A DNA stretch of 64,000 nucleotides from Berberis thunbergii (taxonomy: Eukaryota > Streptophyta > Magnoliopsida > Ranunculales > Berberidaceae), in assembly GCA_003290165.1 (NCBI GenBank), contig QNQO01006987.1, forward strand, positions 434,001 to 498,000. The letters are read 5' to 3'. This document shows, piece after piece, positions 34,501 through 45,873 of the stretch. The first letter of the stretch is position 1. Every line of letters begins with the position of its first letter. The position numbers and the translations under genes were made by a program. The notes beneath the pieces were generated by a model. That model was not told the DNA's origin, searched no databases, and worked only from the letters and a program-made list of their open reading frames with translations.

Positions 34501-34928
34501 CTACCCAATAATTTTCACATTTGTGGGGAAGTTTATCTTCAAACCCAAGCATTGCCATCAATCAAATTTCAGCTTCTCCATTTGGGAAATTGATTAAAAT
34601 GAATATAATCGTAAAGGAAATTACACCAACTTAAAATTAGTATAGAATATTACTTTAAACACTTGAAAATTTCAAACTATAACCCGAGTTGATAACATTT
34701 AAACGCCCACACATACACAAGAAGATAACAATAACATTTGTGATATTATCAGGGAAGCAACTTAATTTCATAACAAAGAAGTCATAACATGAGACGATGA
34801 CAATTCAAGGCCAAATTAAAAGAAAAACAGAGATAAGTTTGACAGTACTAAAGAGAGTCATTATTATTATATGAACATGAGCATGAGCAAGAGCTAACCC
34901 TAACTCCCATGGTCCGATCCAGAGAGAC
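34501..34928. other. 3' flank of the membrane-protein gene
   Basis: AT-rich sequence downstream of the minus-strand gene. It likely contains its 3' UTR. No distinct feature. Confidence 0.45.
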
Positions 34929-35585
34929 TCATACGACTTGTTTGGCGGGTGCAGGAAGTGGAGCAGATTCAGCAGCTGGAGTGGAAGAGATGATAGTGTA
35001 ACCCAATTTCTTAGGGCTGACGTCATCTGCATAAAAATCATCGTCATCATCATGGGCTGGTTCATACCTGTTGGTGACGAGAGACCAAACCAAGTACATA
35101 GTAGCGGAGGTAAGAGCACCACAACCAACGCCGAAGAGAAGGGCAACAACCACACTGAGAATGTCCTTGGTGCGTTCGCGGAGTGAGTTGGTGACACCAA
35201 AGGACCTCTCCTCCTCTTGGTGGTGGTGGTGGTGGTGAGGAATTGGGTTGGCGTCGTGGGGCAAATAACGGGGAAATCGAAGCTGGATTCCGTTGGATAG
35301 CAAGTAGGGATGGCGAGGACGAAGCATACCCAATTGGGGTTGTGATTTTTGTTGGAAATGGGTGTCAATTTGAGCAAAGAAGGCGAGTAGATCAGAGGGA
35401 AATTGGTCCTGGGGTTGTGAAGGGAGAGGTTTGAAGGTAGAAAAGGTGAAAGAAGAGGAGGAAATTATGAAGGTCTTGCAAGGGTGGAAGTGAACACCTG
35501 GTCTTGCTCTCGCTCCTGCAATGCAGATTGCCAAAAGAGCCGTCACCAAGAGTAGGAGACGGAACGAAGAAGAAGAAGAAGCCAT
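34929..35585 (-). CDS. Plant single-pass membrane protein, unknown function
   Basis: An intact 218-codon, intron-free frame. Residues 1-27 form a clear signal peptide (Arg, then LLLLVTALLAICIAGARA). The lumenal or extracellular part is Pro/Ser/His-rich, with six His in a row (117-122). Residues 142-170 form one strong membrane helix containing a Gly-rich GVGCGALTSATMYLVW, preceded by RERTKD. The C-terminal tail is acidic (five Asp at 179-183), then Pro/Ala-rich. The arrangement resembles a plant-only family of uncharacterised membrane proteins; I cannot assign a function or a symbol. The ATG is the first in frame after a CT-rich leader. The overlapping 190-codon frame (34805-35377) is a shadow. 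Confidence 0.85.
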   Translation of the reverse strand: MASSSSSFRLLLLVTALLAICIAGARARPGVHFHPCKTFIISSSSFTFSTFKPLPSQPQDQFPSDLLAFFAQIDTHFQQKSQPQLGMLRPRHPYLLSNGIQLRFPRYLPHDANPIPHHHHHHQEEERSFGVTNSLRERTKDILSVVVALLFGVGCGALTSATMYLVWSLVTNRYEPAHDDDDDFYADDVSPKKLGYTIISSTPAAESAPLPAPAKQVV

Positions 35586-35710
35586 CGGAAGGAAGGAAGG
35601 AAAGAATTGGGGATTTTCAGTTGAACACCTCTCTCTCTCTCTCTACCTATTCATCCACACGCTCAAGCACACGTGGTTGTCAATAGTTTGTCTATTATAA
35701 TGAATGAATG
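35586..35710 (-). promoter_or_regulatory. 5' leader and proximal promoter of the membrane-protein gene
   Basis: Read on the minus strand: TATTATAATAG-like TATA candidate near 35693-35703, a CACGTG G-box near 35671, then a (CT)/(GA) microsatellite (ctctctctctctctct, 35629-35644) before the ATG at 35585. The TATA call is tentative. Confidence 0.45.
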
Positions 35711-35980
35711 GGTTTGTCAGTCTTGGAATTTGACTTTGCGTGTCTAAGTCTGTCTTCTCTTCTTTCCTCAAAATTTATTTTTTGAGGTGTTAAAGTTTCA
35801 CTTTTTACTTGGAATTTCAATTTCGACTTTCTTGGGCTGTCAATAGATCGTATTAAACGAGAAAATTCTTTTGTTTAAAAAAAATTTGAATTTGGGATTT
35901 TATAGATTTCAATGAAAATCAGCTGAAATGGAATCATTAGAAAAATCAAATTTTGTATTTTGCTAATTTTAGATTTCAAT
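35711..35980. other. Intergenic stretch
   Basis: AT-rich, no feature seen. The left boundary of the Tat remnant probably falls near 35970. Confidence 0.45.
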
Positions 35981-36720
35981 GCTCTTCTACAAACCATGGT
36001 CGCCGAATTACCAACTCCTAAACTTGTAGCCCACTTCGGGAGGGTTTAAATGGTTTTGAAGGTGGGAACCTAGTCAGTTCCGACTGATGCCAACGTCTTG
36101 CCACAAGACTAGTGCTCTTCTACAAACCATGGTCGCCGAAAACTCCCAAATTTGTAGCTCGATGTGCACGGGTGCAGATGATTTGGAAGGTGAGAGCCTA
36201 GTCAGATCCAACTGATGTCGACGGTTTGTCACGGGATCACTACTCTTCTATAGACCATGGTCGCCGAATTTTCTCATCCCAAACCTGTAGCCTGTTCCGA
36301 CCGGGTGTAGATGGTTTGGAATGTGGGAGTCTAGTCAGCTCCAACTAATGTCGATGATTCACCACAAGACCATTGCTCTTTTACAGACCATGGTTGCCAA
36401 ATTATCTCATCCCAAACCCGTAGCCCACTTCGCGCAGGTGTAGATAGTTTGGAAGGTAGGAGTCTAGTCAGCTAGTCAAACTTATGTCGTCAATAGTTTG
36501 GAAGGTGGAAGTCTAGTCAGACTTATGTCGATGATTCGCCACGAGATCATTGCTGTCCTTCAAACCATGATCACCAAATTTTCTCATCCCAAAATACGTA
36601 GCTTGCTCCACGGGGGTATAGATGGTTTGGAAGGTGAAAGCCCAGTCAGCCCGACTGATGTCAACGACTGGCCACGGGACCACTCTTTTTTCTCAAAACA
36701 GTGATCGCTGAATTCAATTA
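35981..36720 (+). repeat. ~130-bp tandem repeat array, about 5.6 units
   Basis: Units start gctcttctacaaaccatggt and run through cgccgaatt, gtagcccac, gatggtttggaaggtggga, tagtcagc and ccacgagac. Starts are near 35981, 36114, 36240, 36375, 36552 and 36681. Unit 4 contains an internal duplication of ~50 bp. Such arrays are known from the 3' untranslated region of Tat-type elements. Confidence 0.85.
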
Positions 36721-37131
36721 TAGCTTAAACAATGTCTCAATGCTCACACAAGCTGACATTCCGTTATCAACAATGGCCATTTGAGCCGACTCAAAAATCA
36801 ACAGGCTAACGTGTGGATGAATGTTGCATGGGATACCAGCCCGGGCTTACGAAACCTGACTCGAGCCAAGCGCTCTTACTCAACTACAACGCATGTGCTC
36901 ACCTATAACAGTTCACTTATGCCAACGACCGCAACCATCGATCAAATACATAACTTGAGTCTCCAATGGCTCAACTCAAGGATGAGCTGCAGCCTGGATA
37001 GTGTAACCCACTGCCAAACCATCCGCAAGATGTCCACTATTGGACGTAATCACGTGATAGCAACTCTGAGACATCACGGAAGAACATGTCAATTATTCGT
37101 GACATAAACGGTCAAACTCTCAATAACAAAC

Positions 37132-38994
37132 TGATGGGGATTTAACTAACCTAAATCAACAGGTTAATTTAACCCACTTGTAATAACCGCAAGTGCACGG
37201 TGCCTAACTGGTAGACAACGGCAAGTACGGGTCGATCCCACGAGGAAGGTGGATGCAATTGAATTTTAGAATTTAATTAAACTAATTTATAGGAAATGGG
37301 GTTACAGCAATTAAAATATGTAAACTAAAAATCAAATTAAAAACAAAATAAAAAGTTTTAAATAATATGAGAAAGGAAGCCAAGGCATTGAATCCACCAC
37401 AGGTTCTTTGAGATTTGTGTAATCAAAGATATTGTTTTCAAGATTTAACATGACTAACCTAAAGATTAATCTAAGTTCACAATTGATTTAAGCATAGGTA
37501 TAAACCCCTAGAATTGCGTGTCTTCTTACAGCACACACAATCACAGGTTTATTTTAACTAATCCTAATCCCTAGCATTATGTGTCTTCTTACGGCACACA
37601 CAATCACAGATTCAGATTAATTGATTAAATCAGACTTTTGAATTTCAACAAAGGGTACTTCTAACTACCGACTAGTCTAGATAATTAATCAGGATATAAT
37701 CGGTGAAAGCAATTTATTAAAAATCATAAATCAAATGTGTTTAACGTTCAAGCATAAAGAAAATAATAAATTTAAATACACAAACTCTAGGAAATCCCAT
37801 GGTTTCATCGTAGCCTTGGCGAATGGTTTAGCTGGTCATGGTGGCGGTGGGCACAACGTCAATGGAGGTGGAAATCATCTCTGCACGAACGCGAATCCCG
37901 AGAAAACTGGTCCAACAGCTTGTGGTGGCTCTTACAGAAATGGGGGTGCAAATAGCCAAAAATCAAAACCAGATTTAAAATTCCCGCGCTACAGTGCCAC
38001 CGACGCGCCACCGTCTTCTCCAGCGCGACAGCGGTCGCTCCGCCGCTGTCCGTCGCTCCCCGTGATCGTCCTCGGGCTCAATTCATCTCCAGAACCTGAA
38101 AAAGGAAAATAGAGGGTGAGGAAACAGCTACAAAACCGAAATAAAACAGAGAAGGAAAATGAAACAGGGAGCTCCCTGTTTTATGGTGGTGGCGCTGTTT
38201 CGCGAGGTGGTGGCGGTGATGATTGGCCTGGTCGTGACAGTGGTCGCGAGAGAGGGAGTCAGGAAGAAGCTCGAGACGAAGAGAGGCCGAGAAATGAGAG
38301 GAACAGACTCTGTCGCGAGGCGAAACAGAGTCGCGGTGCGGCTCTGTTTCGCGGCTTTTTGCGGTGGTTCGGTCGCGGATTTTCGTGCGGTGGTGGAGCT
38401 CGTGCGGTGGCAAGGGTGAGGTGAGTGGGAGAGGTGACTGCTGAGTGAGTGGAAGAGGGATAGGTGGTGGTGGTGAGGGTGTGGTGAATTTGAGAGAAAG
38501 AGGATTGGATTTTTCCTAATTTGCTTCTTTTCCCTTCTCTTTTCTCCCCCTTTTCTCACCCCATTATCCTCTATTTATAGAAAATAGCCAAGATGAATAG
38601 GGATGAGATGAGGGGTAGATTCATCAATGAGGGTAGGATTGAGTTTGGTTTTAGGTTATGAATTAGGTTTCAAGGTTTAGGTTTGTGGATTTTTAGGTTG
38701 TGAGCTAGGTGTTGGGTGTAGGTTTGTGGATTTTTAGGTTAAGAGTTAGGTGTTGGGTGTAGGTTTGTGGATTTTAGGTTAAGAGTTAGGTGTTGAGTGT
38801 AGGTTTGTGTTTTGTTTGATACCACCATTGAAATTGCCTAATTGTCGTTTGTGACTGCTTAATATGGATTTATCGTTTAAGCTCAAATTCCTGCAAAGAT
38901 ATTAAAACGAAATAATTACTATAAAATATAATAATCGAAACACTAACATGTACAAATTAAGGGATATATTCTGTAATAATTATGTGAATATCAA
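37132..38994 (-). repeat. Full LTR (1863 bp) of the deletion-derivative element
   Basis: Plus-strand ends are tgatggggatttaac and atgtgaatatca. Contains gtcgatcccacgagg near its left end. A perfect 20-bp palindrome (aaacagggagctccctgttt) lies at 38162-38181. A ~41-bp tandem repeat (ggtttgtggattttaggtt..., three units) lies at about 38682-38806. GC-rich open frames inside (38078-38559) are not genes. Confidence 0.88.
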
Positions 38995-40627
38995 ATACCC
39001 CCAAACCTATATTTTGCTAGTCCTCGAGCAAAACAATAAAAAGAAAATCCTAACTCACTTTCGCAGGAATCATCGGTTGCACTTACCTTAAACGTGCAAC
39101 AAGGCTTTAAACCCCTAGATTACCTCTAGTGGACGAGTTATAGTCTCGTGAGGGTTTCCAGACATGTTACCCACAAACATTAATGACTCAATCAAAACTT
39201 GGTCAAATAGTATTCATTTTAAAACTTCAAGAAATGCAGGAAACAAATAGTGTCATTTTAGTGTATCAACAAATCCCCAAATAATTTAATATTCTCCAAA
39301 GGTTAGAAAAAATTCATAATCATCCTCAACTCAATGTGTGTGTGTAGATAGCACTGTCAACATAACTTTTCATTTCAGAGTAAAACAATGACTAAATCTC
39401 CTGTAGAAAGTTTGTTTTGACTTCAAACCTCTCATGTCACTCACAATAAAGCACTCAGAGATTTGGTATTTCACTCAGTTTATATGTGAGGAAAAGAGTA
39501 AATAATGGAAAACAATCATCTCACATATAATAATATGAAGAACGGATTTTTCAAGAATGGAATGAACATGATCTCATGGACAGGAATATCAATTACTTTT
39601 GGAAATGTTGAATCAAACACCATAAGTCTTAGTTATTAAATCTCCACATCTACATAACCAACCTTTACCTAAGATCAACTAGGACTTTGTTGGGTTGTAA
39701 TGGGGTTTGGGTAATGGTTAATGGGGGATGTCAAAGGATTCTAACAAAAATTTCTAAGAATGTATACACCCATTATACGTACAATTAGGGCTGTCAAGAA
39801 TAAATCAATGTTGCGCACCATCAATTTTTTCTTCATTCTCACATCTTTATCCTCATTCACATTCTTCTTCTGCTTTCTTTTCTTTCTTTTTCTTTCTTTC
39901 TTTCTTTCTTTTTCTTTTCTTTCTTTCTTTTTCTTTCTTTCATAGAGGATTTATGAAATATCTCATATTTTGCTCTTTCATGCCCTTTTTACACCAAGTA
40001 TATTCATCCGTACACATTCCCAGAAAAATTGGGTAAAGGTTAATGGGTTAACAAATAAAAGGTTAATCTATGGCTTAAAAAGCTACAAAAAGTTAATGTT
40101 ATGGGTAAGTTAAAAATGCTAGTTAATGGTCTAAAGAAAAAATGCCTAGATCATTTCCTAAGTTTGGGTCAGTATATGACATCTCAATTGAATAAGCCAA
40201 GAAGTTCTAGTGTAATAATTCAATTTTTATGTCATTTCCAAAGCAATTGATCAAAAGAATGAAAATAATGAGATCATCAACGAGATAATGTAGACTCAAG
40301 AAAAATCAGAGTTTATGTATAACCCTCAGAAAAATAGAAAGGCTCAAAGCTTTCAGGGTTAAGTCTCCACTATTATTCTAAGGTTTTCTAGTATATATTT
40401 CACTCATCAACTTCAAGTTATGCTAACATGGCTCATGGTGCAAAGATAATCGAGTTGAAAAATCTTATGAACTAGGTCTAACTTAAGGATCTTAATAAAC
40501 TTTCAGTCTTTATCAATATACCAATATGTTAAGTTAGCTTGCATTTTCTTGAGCATAAAACATTTAAAATCCATTTTCATACTCGCAAAAGACCAAGTTT
40601 TCTTGACAGAAAAGCATATTATTTTTT
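38995..40627 (-). other. 3' non-coding region of the deletion-derivative element
   Basis: Starts aatacccccaaacctatatt, the inverted polypurine block next to the LTR. Homologous to 8884-10400 and 49688-51260. Contains a (TTTC)n microsatellite at about 39874-39942. Confidence 0.8.
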
Positions 40628-41388
40628 TTGCGGTGGTTCTGTCGCGGATTTTCGTGCGGTGGTGGAGCTCGTGCGGTGGCAAGGGTGAGGTGAACAGGGG
40701 AGAGGAGCAGAGAGTGGTGGTGGAGTAAAAAATTGGACGTGAAACAGGGTTGTCACACCCCTGTTTCACGGTGGTGACGGTGGTGCGCGGTGGTGCGATG
40801 GCGAGGGGACTGTGAGTGAGTGGGAGAGGTGACTGCTGAGTGAGTGAAAGAGGGATAGGTGGTGGTGGTGAGGGTGTGGTGAATTTGAGAGAAAGAGGAT
40901 TGGATTTTTCCTAATTTGCTTCTTTTCCCTTCTCTTTTCTCCCCCTTTTCTCACCCCATTATCCTCTATTTATAGAAAATAGCCAAGATGAATAGGGATG
41001 AGATGAGGGGTAGATTCATCAATGAGGGTAGGATTGAGTTTGGTTTTAGGTTATGAATTAGGTTTCAAGGTTTAGGTTTGTGGATTTTTAGGTTGTGAGC
41101 TAGGTGTTGGGTGTAGGTTTGTGGATTTTTAGGTTAAGAGTTAGGTGTTGGGTGTAGGTTTGTGGATTTTAGGTTAAGAGTTAGGTGTTGGGTGTAGGTT
41201 TGTGTTTTGTTTGATACCACCATTGAAATTGCCTAATTGTCGTTTGTGACTGCTTAATATGGATTTATCGTTTAAGCTCAAATTCCTGCAAAGATATTAA
41301 AACGAAATAATTACTATAAAATATAATAATCGAAACACTAACATGTACAAATTAAGGGATATATTCTGTAATAATTATGTGAATATCA
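40628..41388 (-). repeat. Partial second LTR of the deletion-derivative element
   Basis: Begins inside the LTR at gcggtggttctgtcgcgg and ends gaatatca. It differs from the first LTR by an extra ~130 bp near 40700-40820, which includes a hairpin (gtgaaacaggg / ccctgtttcac). The remainder is nearly identical and includes the ~41-bp tandem repeats (41075-41200). Confidence 0.85.
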
Positions 41389-41561
41389 CAAACAGACCAA
41401 TCAGCTCCCCGCTAACCCAACCGGACCTATGTCAAAATAAAATGAAAAGGCAAAATGAAAAGCGTGCAACAGGGAGACCGAATAGAATATGGTTACAAAG
41501 CATGCTAAAAATAAACATGTTTTCATTAACAGTTGATACAAAAGGTACAAATGTATGAAAT

Positions 41562-44500
41562 TTACTCCTCATCAGGAAGAGGTACAATTATAGGGGAACT
41601 AAGCATAATAAGAGGAGAAGCATGAGTTGCGTCTGTGCGTGCCTCAGCCTGAGCACTATGATCCAGATCGCCCTCTTCCTCTAACGACTCATAGACCACT
41701 CCAAAGTCTACATAGGACACCTTCTTGTAATAAGCAAGGTCTCATTCCAGATGTTCTTCCTTCATCAACGCCAACAATTCTAATCTTTCATGGACGACCC
41801 AGCGGAATTCACACGTGCCTTGCGCCTTGAGAAGATCTTCCTCGCGAACCTTTGCTTCAGCAAGTTCATGCTCCATTAGCTCTGACTTGACTGTCAGCGC
41901 ATCAACCGGAGACTGCTCAGTAATCAGGTTACTTTTATCAAACTAAGTTCATGTTGCTCCAGGAGAAGTTGGTCCCTAGATTTCCTCGCTTCCCGAGCAT
42001 TGAATTCCATGTCACCCTCCAACTGTTATCTCTGGGCAACCTACTTGGATTCCTTCATGGTATTCTCCTCAACAAGATACTGTAACTCAAAACGCATCTT
42101 TGCCGCAACTTCCTGCGCAACTTCTCTGGATCTGTCCCTGGCGGACACCGCCTCTGCTAAATCAGACTCAAAGGCTTCCAAATGAACTCTCTGAGTCTCA
42201 GCATCAATGACTATTCTAGTCGCCTCTCCTCAATCTGCTTCCTTAGCGATTCAATCTCAAAAAGTTCATTAGAATACGACTTCTACATAGTTGAGAAGAC
42301 ACGCTCCATGGTGTATACCCTCTCACGAACCACCTCAACTTTCATCCCAGTTACGACCACCTGGCTCAATTGGGACATCCCAAGCATAAGATGTTTCAAC
42401 CTCTTATCCATGCGTTCATCCAATGCATCCTCCTCGAGCTTCGAGCACAGTTGAAGAAGCATAATCAATGTCAACCACCTAGTGCCAGGGCTGGTTGCTC
42501 ATTTTCACTACGTTCGAAGCAAACAAACTCATCCGCGCATCGGGATGAAGCTTTTCCAGATGCGGGATTACACCAGCGCCTCCCCTTGTAATCTCCACCA
42601 TACCTGGGCTCTCATCTACAACCTTTTCTATGTTACCAGCCGCCGACCCTTTGTTGCGAGTTGACTCAATGGAATCTGAAGGGAGAGAAGGAAGCGAATT
42701 GTCTAGTGGACCCTCCATTACCTTGATATACGGTCTAGAGCAATTTGGAGGGCAACGCTTACAAAAAGGACGGTCCACACTACAGTTGCCACTTTCAGAC
42801 AATCCACTAGCAGGACGATTGACCTCCAGAATCACAAACAAATCTTTATCAGAGTCTTCCAGTAAAACAGATCTGGATTGGTCAGCACTAGTAGAAGTTT
42901 CCACAATAGCCAGCATTAGCTTCTCATTCAAAACTTCAGCCTGCTTAGTACTCAGCTCCAACGCATCATCAACCCTTGCTAACCACAAGTGGTCCATCTC
43001 CAAGCCAGATGCTATAAACTCCGCCCCAGCGGACAAGTCAGAATCACGCTTCTCCCTCAATGGAATAGGTTGTTTGGAAGACGGCTCGGCCCAGCGCGAG
43101 ACCTCTTAGAGGTTATGAAGGTGGCAAGCGTGTCTCGGGAAGCTCCTATGTTTCTGGTAGGGCGGAAGCCTTAACTTTGGAAGCTTTCCACTTCTTGGAA
43201 GGGGTTTCACCTACAGACTTAACTTTTGGTGTTATGAAGAGAGTAGGAGCCACCAGCCAGTGAGCCCACAACCCACTACGGCTAAAGTTGGAGGGGCAAA
43301 TAACTTCCTCCACACTCATCCAAGGCATGTCACAGAATGCCTTCATAGTGACTTCCTCCTCCGAAAAAATAGGAGTAGTGGGGAACCTCCCTACAAATAA
43401 CACACACGACGGTCAACATACAACCGACACAGTGGAATCAAAAGGCGAAACTATACTTACGAAATTGCTTGAACGACCTTTGTACTTGAAGTACTTCGAA
43501 TCTGAATGAGCCAAGAAGTATAATTTGAAGTCATCCGACAATTTCTCGAAGCAGGCCGACGATGTCATCTCATGATGCATTATTTTAGTAGCACACAACT
43601 TAATACCCTGCTTTGTGATTTGTAGTATAGAATAAGTAGGGATCGTTCTAGACCGGGGATTAGAGGGCGTGTTAATTACACTAATAATAATTAAAATACA
43701 ACTAACAGCCTAATTAATTAAATAAAAGGGGATTGGATTTTCTAAATTAAATTATGAAAATAACTACGAAAATTAATGTAAAGATAATAAACTAAATAGA
43801 TGACAAAGATGAGAAATTAGCTAAGGGTTTTATCTCCACACACCAAACATATGCTTATAAATTAATCTTCAATAATCACTTGCTAACTCGTGAGAGACAA
43901 TGCTCAAGACTAACCGTGACCGCACTGCATTAATCTTATTATTTTTCCAAGTTCGTTGAATTAAACTAAGCGTCGCTTTCAAACTATTCTTATCATGCTA
44001 TCTAAACAGGAATCGCAAGTTAAATAGCAATCTAAGATCATTAATTTTTGTGGAAAATATGAACACTGACTAGGCAATCACAAGTATGATCAGCATCTTG
44101 TTATTGCCTAGGTTTTTACTTAACCTTACCAACGTTCCTTGGTATTTACTACTTGTGAGTACAAAATCATAACAATAAGGTGAAACTCTCCTATACTCTA
44201 GCCCCAAATCCTAGCATGCTTACTAAGTTGGCCACCTTAACAAACATAAAAGGAAAAGTTCTCTATAAAGCAGTTAAGCAAAACACAATCACTAATAGCA
44301 AGGAAGATTAAATTCAATTAATTTATAAAGCACATGTTCGGGGTTTCGAATCCACCCCTAACTAAGAGGAGTTTAGCTAGACATATTAATTATGTTCAAA
44401 CAGTAATCCATAATCAATAATCAAACTAAAATAAGTATAAAAGTTGAGTGATGAAACAAAACACTGATCCGTGGTGGTACTCAATGGAACTGTGGTGCAA

Positions 44501-45762
44501 ATAGCGCAAAATATCTTCCTTCCTCCTTCACGCGAATTGCTCCTTCGGTCTGTTCCTCAGCTCCTTCGCCTTCCTCTCGCGAATTTCTTCCTTCTCTGCT
44601 TCTTCAGTTTCTCTGCTTCAGTGAGAAAAGGATGTGATGGGGATGGAGATGAGGGAGTCAGGCGAGAGAGGGATGAGGTGACTGTGGGTGTAAGGAAGAC
44701 GACGAAGGTTGTCGAGAGGAGAAGGGGTCTGCGATAATGAGGGACAGAGAGAGAGGATTGAGACGAGGGTTTCGGTGCGAGGAGGTTGTAGATCGGTGGA
44801 TGATGAACTGAGGACGATGGCAAAGGTGAAGGAGGACGGTGAAGATGGGTGATGATGGGTTCAGGGCGATGGCCTTGCTGTGGCGGTGGGTGACGGCGGC
44901 TAGGGTTTGTGAATGTGGATGGATGATGGAAGTCGTGGATCAATGGTGTTGCTCGATGGGTCAATGGATGATCCCTCAAAGCCAGGTATGTCCCCTTTTT
45001 ATTCTTGTTTTCTTCTGTCTGTGGTTTCCTTGTTGGTGTGGTTTCCTTGTTTGTGTGAAGTCCTTGTGCAATTAGTATCCCTGAATTGCCAATTTGCTTC
45101 TATTTTAAAGTATTGTAATTGGAAACCTACACAAACATGAAAATAGCAATTAATACCATAATTAACAAATAATAGCTAATAATACATATAGAAATATGGT
45201 ACTAAAAATAGCATAATTATGCCCCTATCATCTCACATACGACGTGATCATTAGCTGAGGGGACGCCAACAACTAGATCACCATCAGAGTTACGAAGACA
45301 ACATCGTCATTCGCCCTGATTAATATAAGAAGAATAGTCCTGTACCCTTTCGGTACCAACTGAGCAGGAGGGATTCTAAGAAATTCCAGAAAGTCCCAAT
45401 TTCGTCAAGCACAGGAAAATGGACACCAATTTGAAGCATCCCACGGTGCAAACAGGCAAATCCTTCTAGAGGAAACAGTGGCATCTGATCATCATTCAAA
45501 GTATAGAGTGGTAGGTCATCAGGGCCCTTTACGTCTTCCTGAATCTCAGTCAAGTTCGATTCAGAAGTCGACCTATCTTTAAATAACTGGAGGTCCTTGG
45601 CAAGAAGCTCGTCATCAGGTGATCTTGATGAACCATGGAAAATGTGAATAAACTTTCAATTAGAAGCTGAACAAAACGGAGTCTCTGAAAATGAAGAAAT
45701 GGAAGAGTTCGTCTCTGCAGAAAGAGAGATCTAAATAGGGATTGATTCTCGAACCTAGGCAC
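41562..45762 (-). pseudogene. Antisense ORF of Tat element, split by a solo LTR
   Basis: Reading leftward from ~45550, the minus strand gives a globular N-terminal part, GFACLHRGMLQIGVHFPVLD, like the putative gypsy-type transposon domain found in plant antisense ORFs. After the solo LTR (43573-45230) it continues with CFEKLSDDFKLYFLAHSDS, a 193-codon open piece (42479-43060), and a long coiled coil (for example SKLEEDALDERMDKRLKHLM and EVAQEVAAKMRFELQYL). The frame ends PLPDEE and a stop at 41562-41564. Several frame changes are present. Its sense is opposite to the LTR at 45887-46559, as expected. Confidence 0.72.
43568..45235 (-). repeat. Solo LTR with 5-bp target duplication
   Basis: The LTR is 43573-45230 (1658 bp). 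The plus strand starts tgatgcatta and ends cccctatca, so the minus strand reads TGATAGGGGC...TGCATCA. A perfect duplication, tctca, flanks it (43568-43572 and 45231-45235). No internal sequence or second LTR is present: the footprint of LTR-LTR recombination. It resembles Athila-type LTRs in layout but is a different family from the others here. The open frames within (44471-44979) are not genes. Confidence 0.9.
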
Positions 45763-45873
45763 ACTTAATTAATGAAGCGCGCCGCTCAAGTAACGGTTTA
45801 GACTCAATCATTATGAGCAACATATCTTTTTGAGAAGTGACTTAGTGAACCGATACGATGGCCCCACTAACTC

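Larger units (their letters stand above)
37127..41393 (-). mobile_element. Deletion-derivative gypsy element with 5-bp target duplication
   Basis: The element is 37132-41388 (4257 bp), flanked by a perfect duplication caaac (37127-37131 and 41389-41393). It comprises a full LTR (37132-38994), element 3' non-coding DNA (38995-~40627) and a partial LTR (40628-41388). The last ~570 bp of both LTR copies are almost identical by eye (about two differences), so the insertion is recent. There is no gag or pol. The same layout is seen in the older copy at 7392-12191. Confidence 0.9.

Noticed and set aside
34805..35377. 190-codon minus-strand open frame
   Set aside because: It overlaps the 218-codon membrane-protein frame in another phase, has no domain, and lacks the signal peptide and leader context.
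35981..36720. Repeats resembling a CRISPR-like array
   Set aside because: Units are long (~130 bp), tandem and diverged with no spacers, in a plant nuclear retrotransposon context.
38078..38559. GC-rich open frames of 86-143 codons
   Set aside because: They lie inside an LTR that recurs elsewhere, translate to low-complexity His/Arg/Ser-rich sequence and are shadows of LTR composition.
42630..43109. 159-codon plus-strand open frame
   Set aside because: It is the opposite strand of the coiled-coil antisense ORF, whose minus-strand translation is better supported by its homologue at 556-936 and its defined end PLPDEE.
44471..44979. Open frames of 88 and 140 codons
   Set aside because: They lie wholly within the solo LTR, with low-complexity translation.
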